Below, piece after piece: positions 7,110 through 16,856 of a stretch of DNA of 64,000 nucleotides. Every line of letters starts with the position of its first letter. The stretch's first letter is position 1. This DNA is from Micromonospora sp. WMMD1082 (GTDB lineage Bacteria > Actinomycetota > Actinomycetes > Mycobacteriales > Micromonosporaceae): the NCBI RefSeq assembly GCF_029626175.1, contig NZ_JARUBM010000002.1, positions 7,110,501-7,174,500 on the forward strand, written 5' to 3'. A program made the translations under genes and the position numbers. The notes beneath the pieces were generated by a model. It was given only the letters and a program-made list of their open reading frames with translations, made no database searches and had not been told where the DNA came from.

Positions 7110-9230
7110 ATGCCAGGAACGGTCGGGCGGGTTCCCGCGTCAGCCGGCCCCGTCGAGGGGGCGGCGGCGCAGGGCACCCCACCCGTCGGCCACCACCCGT
7201 GGGGCGCCACCGCCCTCGGCCCGTACGAGTCCTGGGATCCGGCCGTCCGGGCGACCGTCGAGGTGGTGCTCGCCTCCCCCGCGCCGATGGCACTGCACCT
7301 CGGCGACCAGTTGCTGCTGCTCTACAACGAGGCGTACGCGGAACTGATCGGCGATCGTCATCCGCAGGCCGTGGGGCGGCCCGCCGCGGAGGTCTTCGCG
7401 GAGGTCTGGCAGCGCCCGGGCGTCGGCGACATCATCGAACACACCTACCGCACCGCTGAGGCGTTCCTGGAGCGGAATGTCCCGTTCCCGCTCCGCCGTG
7501 CCGCCGGCGACCCCGATCAGGCCGTCTACACCCGGGCCTGCTCCGCCGTGCGGGACAGCCGCGGCCGGATCGTGGGCGTGCTCGCCGTGGTCGCCGAGAC
7601 CAGCCCGGCCACCCGGCAGCTGCGGGAGCTCAGCGACTTCGCCGCGGCGCTGTCCGGCACCCTCACCCTGGACGACGTGGCCCGGGTCGCGCTGCGCTAC
7701 GCGATCACCTCGTTCGACGCCGACCGCGTCTCGTTCGCCGTCGACGACGGCGGCGGTGGGTGGCGCATGGTCCGGCGGGTCCGGGGCGAGCTGGTCGACG
7801 AGGCGGACGAGCGGCTGCCCCCGTTGTGGCGGCGCGGCCCGGCGGACTGGCCGGCCCCGGCGGTGGCCACCGCGCGCAGCGGTCAGGCGGTCTTCACCGA
7901 CGACGGTCAGCCCCTGCGCGACATCGCGGTCGACCGGCACGACCAGAAGGTCCGTGCCCTGGCGGCGGTGCCGCTGCGGGGGTCGGTGGTGCGGGGCGCG
8001 CTGACCGTCGGCTACCGGTCCCCGCACGCCTGGTCCGCGCCGGAGCGCGCGCTGTTGGCGGCGTCGGCCGAGCTGGTCGGCCAGGCCACCGAGCGGGCCC
8101 GCCGATTCGAGACCCAGCACGGCACCGCCCAGCTGTTGCAACGCAGCATGCTGCCGGAGAGTCTGCCGGGCCTGCCTCGCCTGCGGATCGCGGCGCGTTA
8201 CGACCCGGGCGTCGACGGTAACGCGGCGGGCGGTGACTTCTACGACGCGTTCGTGCTGCCCACCGGCGACCTGGGCGTGGTCCTCGGCGATGTCGCCGGG
8301 CACGACGTGCAGGCCGCGGCCCGGATGGGTCAGGTCCGCGCCGCGCTGCGCGCGCTGGCGCTCAACGACCCGCGTCCCGACCAGGTGCTCACCGGGCTCG
8401 ACCGCCTGGTGAGCAGTCTCGGCGCCGAGGCCGGCACGCACGAGTTGTTCGTCACCGTGGCGTTCGGCGTCATCGACGTCGACCGGGAGGAACTCACCCT
8501 GGCCAGTGCCGGCCATCCGGCGCCGCTGGTCCGTCGCTGTTCACCGGCCGGCGAGCCGAGGGCCGAGTACGTCGACGTGCCCTCCGGCGCACCGCTGGGG
8601 ATCGGCTACCGCGCCGCGACGCGTACCGTCGCCTTCTCGCCGGGCGACACGTTGCTGCTGTTCAGCGACGGCGTGGTGGAGCGGCGCCGGCAGGGGCTCT
8701 CGCCCGGCCTGGCGCGCCTGGCGGAGTCGGTGGCCACGGCGCCCAGCGGCGACCCGAGGTCGCTGTGCGCGGTGGCGTCCGCGGCGGTGCCCGGCGCGAC
8801 CGAGGACGACGTGGCCGTGCTCGCCGTCGAGTACGCGCTGCGGCCGAGCCGGTCGGCGCGGATGGAGGTGCCGGCCGAGCCGACCGCCCCGAGCCGGGTG
8901 CGGCACTGGATGACCGCCCAGCTCACCGAGTGGCGGCTGGCCGAGTCCGTGATCGGCGCGGCGGTGCTCTGCACCAGCGAGCTGACCACCAACGCGCTGC
9001 TGCACGCCGGCACGGCGGCCCGGGTGGAGGTCGACCTCAGCCCCGAACGCCTGCTCGTGTCGGTGGCCGACTCGGGTTCACGGGGCACGGTCACCCGGGC
9101 CCGCACCGACACGCTGAGCAGCCGGGGGCGCGGGTTGGGTCTGATCGAGGAGTTGAGCGACGCCTGGGGCACCGACCCCACCGTCCGGGGTTCCACGGTC
9201 TGGTTCGAGATTCTGACGCCGCCGGAGTAG
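7110..9230 (+). CDS. PAS-GAF-SpoIIE phosphatase with C-terminal HATPase domain
   Basis: 706 residues. Order of domains: a PAS-like sensor (about 30-150; LLLLYNEAYAELIGDRHPQA), a GAF domain (about 170-325; ALAAVPLRGSVVRGALTVGY), a SpoIIE/PP2C phosphatase (about 345-570; AAGGDFYDAFVLPTGDLGVV, GDVAGHDVQAAA, LLLFSDGVVERR) and a GHKL/HATPase module (about 590-705; CTSELTTNALLHA, GRGLGLIEELSDAWG). In the Rsb-type partner-switch pathway such proteins dephosphorylate anti-anti-sigma factors and may also act as anti-sigma kinases. That assignment is by family. A SigB/F-type sigma gene lies about 9 kb downstream, but the link is inference. Confidence 0.92.
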   Translation: MPGTVGRVPASAGPVEGAAAQGTPPVGHHPWGATALGPYESWDPAVRATVEVVLASPAPMALHLGDQLLLLYNEAYAELIGDRHPQAVGRPAAEVFAEVWQRPGVGDIIEHTYRTAEAFLERNVPFPLRRAAGDPDQAVYTRACSAVRDSRGRIVGVLAVVAETSPATRQLRELSDFAAALSGTLTLDDVARVALRYAITSFDADRVSFAVDDGGGGWRMVRRVRGELVDEADERLPPLWRRGPADWPAPAVATARSGQAVFTDDGQPLRDIAVDRHDQKVRALAAVPLRGSVVRGALTVGYRSPHAWSAPERALLAASAELVGQATERARRFETQHGTAQLLQRSMLPESLPGLPRLRIAARYDPGVDGNAAGGDFYDAFVLPTGDLGVVLGDVAGHDVQAAARMGQVRAALRALALNDPRPDQVLTGLDRLVSSLGAEAGTHELFVTVAFGVIDVDREELTLASAGHPAPLVRRCSPAGEPRAEYVDVPSGAPLGIGYRAATRTVAFSPGDTLLLFSDGVVERRRQGLSPGLARLAESVATAPSGDPRSLCAVASAAVPGATEDDVAVLAVEYALRPSRSARMEVPAEPTAPSRVRHWMTAQLTEWRLAESVIGAAVLCTSELTTNALLHAGTAARVEVDLSPERLLVSVADSGSRGTVTRARTDTLSSRGRGLGLIEELSDAWGTDPTVRGSTVWFEILTPPE

Positions 9231-9245
9231 ACCGCCGCGGTGCGG

Positions 9246-10202
9246 TCAGGTCAGTCGCCGGGCCAGCGCCCGACCGAGGTCGCGGCCGGAACGCCAGGCG
9301 GTCTGCACCCGGGGCTCGCCGAACGCGTCTCCGGCCAGGCCGATCCCGTCGTCGTCGAGGTGGAAGCCGGCGCTGGTGCCGTCGACGGGCTGGGCGTAGG
9401 TCCACCGGTGCACGTGCACCTGGTCCGCCCGATCGGGCAGGGCGAGCAGGTCGCGTACGGCCGCTTCGACCGCGTGCGCGGCGCCGGTGGGTTGGGCCAG
9501 GTGCCCGGCGGCGAACTCCGGCGTGGTGTGGGCGACCAGGACGGGCGCGGCGTCGCCGCGTCGGTCTCCGTCGTCGCAGACCAGCCTGAGCAGCGGGTGG
9601 TCGTTGACGAAGGCGCCCCGGAAGTCGGTCCAGCGCCGCCGCGGGAACCGCAGCACCGCCGCCAGCGCCGGCGACCATCGCTGCCGCCCCGCCGCCTCGG
9701 TGGCGGCGGTGAGGGCCGGGTCGAGCAGCAGCGCGGCCTGCGGCCCGGGCATCGCCAGCACCACCGCCGCGCACCCCTGGCCGTCCACCACCGGCCCCGG
9801 CTCGACCCCGAGCACCAGCCGGTCCACCACCACGGGAAGGTGCCGGGCCAGCTGTTCCACCAGCGAGCGCAGCCCGCGCGGTGCCGCCCACCGCATCGGG
9901 CCCCGAACCTCCCGCCGCCCACCACCGTCGTACGCGACGAAGGTGTCCGTCCACTCACGGGCCAGCCCGGCGGCCTGCCATCCGCGTACCACCTCGGCGA
10001 AGTCGGGATCGCTCACCGTCAGGTAGGCGGCGCCCAGGTCGGCGGGGCGACCGTCGAAGCGCTTGCTGGCCATCCGTCCGCCGGCCACCCGCCCCCGTTC
10101 CCGGATCTGGACCGGCACCCCGGCGCGCACCAGTTCCCCGGCGCACGCCACGCCGGCGATGCCGGCACCGACCACCACGACACCCGACCGGTCAGCACGC
10201 AT
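9246..10202 (-). CDS. NAD(P)/FAD-dependent amine-oxidase/renalase-like protein
   Basis: 318 residues. The N-terminal GVVVVGAGIAGVACAGELVR is a Rossmann FAD-binding motif. ERGRVAGGRMASKRFDGRPA with DLGAAYLTVSDPDFAEVV matches the renalase-like bacterial amine-oxidase group, and the C-terminal GIGLAGDAFGEPRVQTAW is the second FAD contact. Bacterial renalase-type enzymes oxidise off-pathway dihydronicotinamide isomers; whether this one does is inference. The start is ATG 10202. The open frame continues rightward for nearly 2 kb antisense to the cellulase and is not coding. It is divergent from the GH6 cellulase. Confidence 0.82.
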   Translation of the reverse strand: MRADRSGVVVVGAGIAGVACAGELVRAGVPVQIRERGRVAGGRMASKRFDGRPADLGAAYLTVSDPDFAEVVRGWQAAGLAREWTDTFVAYDGGGRREVRGPMRWAAPRGLRSLVEQLARHLPVVVDRLVLGVEPGPVVDGQGCAAVVLAMPGPQAALLLDPALTAATEAAGRQRWSPALAAVLRFPRRRWTDFRGAFVNDHPLLRLVCDDGDRRGDAAPVLVAHTTPEFAAGHLAQPTGAAHAVEAAVRDLLALPDRADQVHVHRWTYAQPVDGTSAGFHLDDDGIGLAGDAFGEPRVQTAWRSGRDLGRALARRLT

Positions 10203-10259
10203 CTGGTGATCGTATGGCGGTTGGCCGGCGGCGCATTCCATTGCGGAAGCGCCGGATAG

Positions 10260-11786
<1,527 letters not shown>

Positions 11787-11794
11787 CCACCCCA

Positions 11795-11841
11795 GAGCCC
11801 CGGTGGGCCGCCCGCCCCGTCCCGGGCGCCCACCGGGGCTC
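11795..11841 (+). terminator. Terminator after the GH6 cellulase
   Basis: A 14-bp perfect stem, GAGCCCCGGTGGGC with GCCCACCGGGGCTC, begins 9 bases after the stop codon and encloses a C-rich loop of 19 nt. Confidence 0.7.
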
Positions 11842-11922
11842 GCACCTGTCCCCGCCCCGTCCGGTCCGCGCGTTACCGGTGGCGTGCGGTGGGAACGCGG
11901 AGGGGGTGACGAAGGAGGAGCG

Positions 11923-12510
11923 ATGACCACACAGTCGAACCCCTCGGCCTGGCAGCCGGGTGTGACGGGCGGCGGCACCCTCCCCTCAGGCCCCGGCGGT
12001 CGTACCGCCGCGCCCAGTGCCGACGGCCACGGCCCGCAGGTCGGCCCACCGACGGTGACCATCGGGGCGTATCCGGACTATCCGTCCGCCCAGCGCGTGG
12101 TGGACCACCTGGCCGACAACCGCTTCCCGGTGGAACGCACCGCCATCGTCGGCACCGACCTGACCCTGGTGGAGACGGTGCTGGGGCGGATGAGCACCGC
12201 CCGCGCGGCGCTGGTCGGCGCCGGCACCGGTGCCTGGTTCGGTCTCTTCATCGGCCTGCTGTTCGGCATCTTCACCGTCGGCAACTGGCTGGCGGTGATC
12301 CTGGCCGGTCTGGTCATCGGTGCCATCTGGGGCGCCGTCTTCGGTGCCATCGCGCACGCCATGACGGGCGGGAAGCGGGACTTCACCTCCGCCAGTTCGC
12401 TGCGCGCCAACCAGTACGCGGTCACCGTGGAGGCGGACGTGGCCGAGCAGGCCCGCCAGCTGCTGGGCCGGATCCAACTGGGCGGCCGCAACCCACAGAC
12501 CGCGCGCTGA
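11923..12510 (+). CDS. General-stress-protein-like membrane protein (YflT/DUF1269-like)
   Basis: 195 residues. A disordered N-terminus precedes VTIGAYPDYPSAQRVVDHLA with NRFPVERTAIVGTDL, the ferredoxin-like fold of general stress protein 17M (YflT). Then come two hydrophobic helices rich in glycine (AWFGLFIGLLFGIFTVGNWL and VILAGLVIGAIWGAVFGAIA) and a return to the soluble domain (NQYAVTVEADVAEQARQL). Family members are stress-induced and of unknown biochemical function. GAAGGAGGAG ends just before ATG 11923, which supports the start. Confidence 0.85.
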   Translation: MTTQSNPSAWQPGVTGGGTLPSGPGGRTAAPSADGHGPQVGPPTVTIGAYPDYPSAQRVVDHLADNRFPVERTAIVGTDLTLVETVLGRMSTARAALVGAGTGAWFGLFIGLLFGIFTVGNWLAVILAGLVIGAIWGAVFGAIAHAMTGGKRDFTSASSLRANQYAVTVEADVAEQARQLLGRIQLGGRNPQTAR

Positions 12511-12515
12511 CCCGT

Positions 12516-12535
12516 CCCGCCCGGCCCCGGGCGGG
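12516..12535. terminator. Short GC hairpin between convergent genes
   Basis: CCCGCCCGG and CCGGGCGGG pair around a very short centre, six bases after one stop codon and just before the other. It is a plausible bidirectional terminator. Confidence 0.5.
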
Positions 12536-12540
12536 CCCGG

Positions 12541-13080
12541 TCAGTCGGTGGCGAGGCGGGCGTGCAGGTGTTCGTCGTAGCGGCGGCCGTCGCCGTAGCG
12601 GTGCGAGCGCCGCAGCGTCCCCTCGGCCAGGTAACCGGCCCGCTCGGCGACGCGGCACGAGGCGGGGTTGGCGACCGCGTGGCACAGCTCGATCCGGTCC
12701 AACCCGAGGTCGGCGAAGGCCCACTCGGTGAGGCGGACGACCGCCGCCGTGGCGATCCCGCGGCCACGGGCGGTGGGGACCGTCCAGTAGCCGATCGAGG
12801 CGTCGCCCGCGTGGATGCGGTGCAGCGACACCGAGCCCAGCAGGGTGTCGACGTCGGTCGGATCGACCGCCGCCAGCGACACGTGGCTACCGCTCGACCA
12901 GTCGGCCCGCCACCGGAGCCAGCGCAGGGCGGACTCCAGGTCAGCCGCGTCACCCGGCGGATTCCACTGCGCGATCGCCGGATCACGCCAGGCGTCGAGG
13001 ACGGCCGGGGCGTCCGCGTCCCGCCAGGGACGCAACAGCAGGTCCGGGCTGGTCAGCTCCACGGCGGCAGAGTCTGGCAC
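12541..13080 (-). CDS. GNAT N-acetyltransferase (RimJ/RimL-like)
   Basis: About 179 residues. It opens with ELTSPDLLLRPWRDADAPAV, typical of the RimJ/RimL-type GNAT family. It carries the acetyl-CoA loop in VPTARGRGIATAAVVRLTEW and ends ELCHAVANPASCRVAERAGY, where the Asn and the AxRAGY pattern are conserved. It transfers acetyl from acetyl-CoA to an amine; the substrate is unknown. The start is uncertain: GTG 13080 or GTG 13062 (VELTSPD). Neither has a strong ribosome-binding site. It is divergent from the MarR-pirin pair. Confidence 0.82.
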   Translation of the reverse strand: MPDSAAVELTSPDLLLRPWRDADAPAVLDAWRDPAIAQWNPPGDAADLESALRWLRWRADWSSGSHVSLAAVDPTDVDTLLGSVSLHRIHAGDASIGYWTVPTARGRGIATAAVVRLTEWAFADLGLDRIELCHAVANPASCRVAERAGYLAEGTLRRSHRYGDGRRYDEHLHARLATD

Positions 13081-13144
13081 ATCCCGCCCGGGCAGCACAC
13101 ATCGGATGTCCCCCACGCGGGCTCGGGTGGCGCACCCGGCAGCT

Positions 13145-13173
13145 TTGTTCAAATTTTTAGTAAATGCTATCGT
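13145..13173 (+). promoter_or_regulatory. Candidate MarR-pirin promoter and operator
   Basis: An AT-rich island stands out in GC-rich DNA. TTGTTC, a 17-bp spacer and TATCGT fit a sigma-70-like promoter ending seven bases before the MarR start, so the message would be almost leaderless. TTTAGTAAA inside the spacer is near-palindromic and could be the MarR operator. This is inference. Confidence 0.5.
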
Positions 13174-13179
13174 GGCCGC

Positions 13180-13641
13180 ATGACCGAGAGCCTGGACCGC
13201 GACCGCCTGGCCGCCTGGCGGGCGTACATCGAGGCCAGCCAGCGGTTGTTCACCCGGCTGGAGGACGATCTGCGTGCCTGCAGCGGGCTCAGCTTCGCCG
13301 ACTACCACGTGCTGGTGCTGCTCTCCGAGGCGCCGGGGCAACGACTGCGCATGGGCGAGCTGGCGGACCGGCTGGTCTTCTCACCCAGTCGGCTGACGTA
13401 CCAGATCTCGTCCATGCAGCGGCGCGGCCTGGCCACCCGCCAGCCCTGCCCGCAGGACGGGCGGGGCAGCGAGGCGGTGCTCACCGCCGCCGGGCTGCTG
13501 GCCCTGCGCGAGGCCGCCCCACACCACCTGCACTCGGTCCGCACCCACCTGATGGACGGCCTCGACGACGCCGAGGTCGCCGCCCTCAACCGGATCTTCG
13601 CCCGGCTCGGCCGGCGGCTACAGGGGCCGACGGCGCCCTGA
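13180..13641 (+). CDS. MarR family transcriptional regulator
   Basis: 153 residues with the MarR winged-helix layout. A dimerising N-terminal helix is followed by LSFADYHVLVLLSEAPGQRL, MGELADRLVFSPSRLTYQIS (recognition helix), MQRRGLATRQPCPQDGRGSE (wing) and a C-terminal dimer helix. MarR proteins bind palindromic operators as dimers and release on binding a phenolic or oxidised ligand. It lies 33 bp upstream of the pirin gene and likely controls it and itself through the AT-rich site just upstream. MarR-pirin pairs are common in actinobacteria. Confidence 0.9.
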   Translation: MTESLDRDRLAAWRAYIEASQRLFTRLEDDLRACSGLSFADYHVLVLLSEAPGQRLRMGELADRLVFSPSRLTYQISSMQRRGLATRQPCPQDGRGSEAVLTAAGLLALREAAPHHLHSVRTHLMDGLDDAEVAALNRIFARLGRRLQGPTAP

Positions 13642-13674
13642 CCACCACCCCGAGCGACAGCTGAAGGAGCCCCG

Positions 13675-14661
13675 ATGCCCGCCATCACCGTCGACAACGT
13701 TCTCGTCCTGCCCCGGCTGCCCCGGCTCGACGAGTCCACCGCGTTCCGGCCGGTCCGCCGGCTGACCACCGCGCCGACCGGCTTCGAGGGCGAGGGTTTC
13801 CCGGTGCGCCGGGCCTTCGCCGGGGTGCCGACCGGCGAGCTGGACCCGTTCATCCACCTCGACCAGATGGGCGAGGTCGACTACGCGCCGGGCGAGCCAC
13901 GGGGCACGAGTTGGCACCCGCACCGCGGCTTCGAGACGGTCACCTACATCATCGACGGGATCTTCGACCACCAGGACAGCCACGGTGGCGGCGGCACGAT
14001 CACCAACGGCGACACGCAGTGGATGACGGCGGGCAGTGGCCTGCTCCACATCGAGGCGCCGCCGGAGCATCTGGTGGTCAGCGGCGGGCTGTTCCACGGC
14101 ACCCAGCTCTGGGTCAACCTGCCCCGGGCCGCCAAGATGAGCCCACCGAAGTACCAGGACATCCGGGGCAACCAGGCGGCGCTGCTCACCACGCCCGACG
14201 GTGGCGCGCTGATCCGGGTGATCGCCGGTGAGATCACCGGCCACCACGGGCCGGGCTCCACCTACACCCCGATCACCGTCGCCCACGTGACCGTCGAGCC
14301 CGGTGCACAGGTCGACCTTCCCTGGCGGCCGGACTTCAACGCCCTGGTCTACGTGCTGGGCGGTCGTGGCACGGTCGGCGCCAACGGGCGCGGCGTACGC
14401 ACCGGGCAGCTCGCCGTGCACGGGCCGGGCGACGCGCTGCGGTTCAAGGCCAACGCCCGCCAGGACAGCCGCACCCCGGCGCTGGAGCTCTACATCATGG
14501 GTGGCGAGCCGATCCGGGAGCCGGTGGCGCACTACGGCCCATTCGTGATGAACACCCGCGACGAGCTGATCCAGGCGTTCGAGGACTTCCAGGCCGGGCG
14601 GCTCGGCGTGATCCCGGCGCAGCGCCTGCCGCACACCGACGGTCAGGGCCCACGCCCCTGA
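13675..14661 (+). CDS. Pirin family protein
   Basis: 328 residues, a two-domain cupin. The metal-binding region WHPHRGFETVTYIIDGIFDH, followed by GTITNGDTQWMTAGSGLLHI with EAPP, contains the conserved His and Glu ligands of bacterial pirins. The C-terminal half holds the second cupin (NALVYVLGGRGTVGANGRG). Some bacterial pirins act as quercetinases, others regulate redox or central metabolism; which applies here cannot be read from sequence. GAAGGAG precedes ATG 13675. Co-transcription with the MarR gene is likely, and a strong terminator follows. Confidence 0.92.
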   Translation: MPAITVDNVLVLPRLPRLDESTAFRPVRRLTTAPTGFEGEGFPVRRAFAGVPTGELDPFIHLDQMGEVDYAPGEPRGTSWHPHRGFETVTYIIDGIFDHQDSHGGGGTITNGDTQWMTAGSGLLHIEAPPEHLVVSGGLFHGTQLWVNLPRAAKMSPPKYQDIRGNQAALLTTPDGGALIRVIAGEITGHHGPGSTYTPITVAHVTVEPGAQVDLPWRPDFNALVYVLGGRGTVGANGRGVRTGQLAVHGPGDALRFKANARQDSRTPALELYIMGGEPIREPVAHYGPFVMNTRDELIQAFEDFQAGRLGVIPAQRLPHTDGQGPRP

Positions 14662-14675
14662 CGGTGGCTCCTCGG

Positions 14676-14710
14676 GTGGGGCGCCCCGGTGCAGATCCGG
14701 GGCGCCCCAC
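14676..14710. terminator. Terminator after pirin
   Basis: A 14-bp perfect stem, GTGGGGCGCCCCGG with CCGGGGCGCCCCAC and a 7-nt loop, sits between the pirin stop and the convergent 42-residue membrane gene (stop at 14712). It probably serves both. Confidence 0.75.
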
Positions 14711-14711
14711 G

Positions 14712-14840
14712 TCAGGAGACGGCGAAGATGCCGGCCACGCCGAGGAGCACCATCACCAGTACGGCCAACAGCGCACCCCGCTCACCCTCCACCGTCGGTG
14801 CACGGTGCTCGGTCGCGGAGTTCGTCGTCTCGCCGGGCAT
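14712..14840 (-). CDS. 42-residue single-span membrane protein
   Basis: 42 residues: a polar N-terminus (MPGETTNSATEHRAPTVEGE) followed by one membrane helix, GALLAVLVMVLLGVAGIFAV, ending at the C-terminal Ser. GAGGAGG lies eight bases before ATG 14840, a good start signal for so small a frame. Its first 59 bases overlap the 3' end of the MFS gene in another frame, so translation may be coupled to that of the transporter. I do not recognise a family; a small membrane modulator is possible but is inference. Confidence 0.6.
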   Translation of the reverse strand: MPGETTNSATEHRAPTVEGERGALLAVLVMVLLGVAGIFAVS

Positions 14841-16122
14841 GGTGTGGCCTCCTCGCTGATCGGGTAGGGGTCGCCTCGGCCATCGCCACGGGGCCAACCC
14901 GCTGTCTGAGTTGCCCGTCTGGGCCGGCGGAAACCTCGTCGGGGCCCCGAATCCCGGTCACCGGAGCTGGCGTACGCGCCGGCGGCAGCAGCTTCTCGCC
15001 CAGCGCCAACAGGACGGCGGCCGCACTGAGGAGACCGCCGACCAGCACGGTGCTCCGCACCCCGAATCCGGGTAGCAGGAGGCCACCGATCAGGGCACCA
15101 CCGGTGATGCCGACGTTGACGGCGGTCGATACGGCGGCGGCGGCGATGTCGGAGCGCCCGGGTGCCACCTCCAGCACCAGTCCGCCGAGAGCCGTGGTGA
15201 GCGCGGCGAACGCCAGCCCGGCCACGGCGACCAGCCCGACCGCGGCGATCGCGAGGTGGCCCCCGGCGTAGAGCGCGAGCAGGGCCACCGACTGCACCGC
15301 GACCGTCGCGGTCAGCGCCAGCCACGGCCGGCGGTCGACCACCGGCCCGATCGCGAGGACGCCGAGCATGCTGGCGACGCCCCGGACCAGCAGGACCGTG
15401 CCGACCGCCGCCGGAACGAGGCCGCCCACCTCGGTGACGAACGGCGCGACATAGGTGTACGCGGTGAGCGCACCGGTGGTGGCCAGCGCCGCGACCGCCA
15501 CCAGCAGCCAGAACCGGCGGGCGTCGGGCGTCGTGCCCCGGGCCGAGTGCCCCCGGCCGGCCGGTGTGGACGGGAGCAGGGCGGCGATCGCCATCAGGGC
15601 CGCCAGCCCGAGACCACCGACCGCGAGGAAGGTCACCCGCCATCCGACGAGTTCGCCCAGCCAGGCGCCGGCCGGCACGCCCACGGCGAGGGCGGCGGTG
15701 CTGCCGGCGAACACCACGGCGACCGCCCGGCCGCGCAGGTGCGGTGGGAACAACGCAGCCGCGGTGGGCACGACCACCGCCCAGTACAGCGCCTGGGTCG
15801 CGGCCCCGGCCATCCGGGCGACCAGCATGAGCCAGAAGCTGCTGGCGAGCGCCGACACCACGGCGGTGACGACGAAGCCGGCCAGCAGCACGGAGAGCAG
15901 CCGGCGGCGAGGCACGTTGCGGGTCACCACGGTCAGCGGGATGGAGGCGAGCACCACCACCGCCCCGTACGCGGTGACGAGCATGCCCACCCGCGACGGC
16001 GGGACGGCCAGGTCGGCGGCGAGCGGAAGCATCAGCCCGATCGGCAGCGCTTCGTTGGTCACGTAGAGGAACGTCCCACCGGAGAGCGCCAGCAGCGCCA
16101 CGACCGCCCGTTTGCCCGTCAT
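14782..16122 (-). CDS. MFS transporter (DHA1-type drug or sugar exporter)
   Basis: 446 residues with about 12 hydrophobic segments. It starts MTGKRAVVALLALSGGTFLY and carries the motif-A-like loop VVTRNVPRRRLLSVLLAGFV and the paired motif VVDRRPWLALTATVAVQSVA. The overall pattern (NEALPIGLMLPLAADLAVPP) matches the AraJ/Bcr-like drug-proton antiporter group. It exports small molecules using the proton gradient; the substrate is unknown. ATG 16122 is chosen because the upstream extension lacks MFS character. The last 59 bases overlap the small 42-residue gene. It is divergent from a CGNR regulator that may control it. Confidence 0.87.
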   Translation of the reverse strand: MTGKRAVVALLALSGGTFLYVTNEALPIGLMLPLAADLAVPPSRVGMLVTAYGAVVVLASIPLTVVTRNVPRRRLLSVLLAGFVVTAVVSALASSFWLMLVARMAGAATQALYWAVVVPTAAALFPPHLRGRAVAVVFAGSTAALAVGVPAGAWLGELVGWRVTFLAVGGLGLAALMAIAALLPSTPAGRGHSARGTTPDARRFWLLVAVAALATTGALTAYTYVAPFVTEVGGLVPAAVGTVLLVRGVASMLGVLAIGPVVDRRPWLALTATVAVQSVALLALYAGGHLAIAAVGLVAVAGLAFAALTTALGGLVLEVAPGRSDIAAAAVSTAVNVGITGGALIGGLLLPGFGVRSTVLVGGLLSAAAVLLALGEKLLPPARTPAPVTGIRGPDEVSAGPDGQLRQRVGPVAMAEATPTRSARRPHHARRDDELRDRAPCTDGGG

Positions 16123-16216
16123 CGCGCCACCCCTTCGATGTTTCCACCAAAACCTCTTACACAGGTAACACCCTAGGATTGGCGGCACGGACGCGCAACC
16201 GGTAAAGTTCGTTTTG

Positions 16217-16831
16217 ATGGAAACAGCCGGTGTCACGCGGATGCGCCTGGTGGGCGGCAACCTCGCGCTGGACTTCGTCAACACCCGCAGTGGCCCCCCG
16301 GCCGGGCCGCCGGACGACGACGTGCTCACCGGCTACCCGGACCTGGTCGCCTGGGCCCGTTACGCGGGCGCGCTCACCGAGGCCGAGGCCGCGACGCTGC
16401 ACCGGCTCGCCCGCGACGACCCGGGCCGAGCCCAGGCCACTCTCGCGCGGTCGCTGCGCACCCGGAAGCAGCTCGACGAGCTGTTCCGGGCGTTGGCCAC
16501 CGGCGGGCGCCCGAGCGCGCGGGCGCTGGCGCGGCTGCGGGACGACGAGGCGGAGGCGATCGGCCACGCACAGCTCGAGCACGAGGGCGGCTACGCGTGG
16601 AGCTGGCGGCACGACGGCAGCCTGGCCCGCCCCCTGCGACCCGTGGTGCACGCCGCGGCCGGGCTGCTCACGACCGGGCCGCTGGACCGGATCAAGGGGT
16701 GCGGTGCCTGCCGGTTCCTCTTCGTCGACGAGAGCAAGAACCGCAGCCGTCGCTGGTGCAGCATGGAGGACTGCGGCACCACCGAGAAGATCCGGCGGTA
16801 CGTCGCCCGGCGGGCCCGACCGACGCGGTGA
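16217..16831 (+). CDS. ABATE/CGNR zinc-finger transcriptional regulator
   Basis: 204 residues. The N-terminal ABATE-type region (MRLVGGNLALDFVNTRSGPP, then LARSLRTRKQLDELFRAL) is a stress-linked ligand domain. The C-terminal KGCGACRFLFVDESKNRSRR, then WCSMEDCGTTEKIRRYVARR, is the CGNR zinc finger with four Cys ligands, here GTTEK where CGNR is typical. It is a DNA-binding regulator. It lies divergently 94 bp from the MFS exporter, the normal arrangement for a local repressor or activator of that transporter. ATG 16217 immediately follows a TTG at 16214. Confidence 0.85.
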   Translation: METAGVTRMRLVGGNLALDFVNTRSGPPAGPPDDDVLTGYPDLVAWARYAGALTEAEAATLHRLARDDPGRAQATLARSLRTRKQLDELFRALATGGRPSARALARLRDDEAEAIGHAQLEHEGGYAWSWRHDGSLARPLRPVVHAAAGLLTTGPLDRIKGCGACRFLFVDESKNRSRRWCSMEDCGTTEKIRRYVARRARPTR

Positions 16832-16856
16832 ACCCCGGCCGGCGCCCGTGCGCCGG

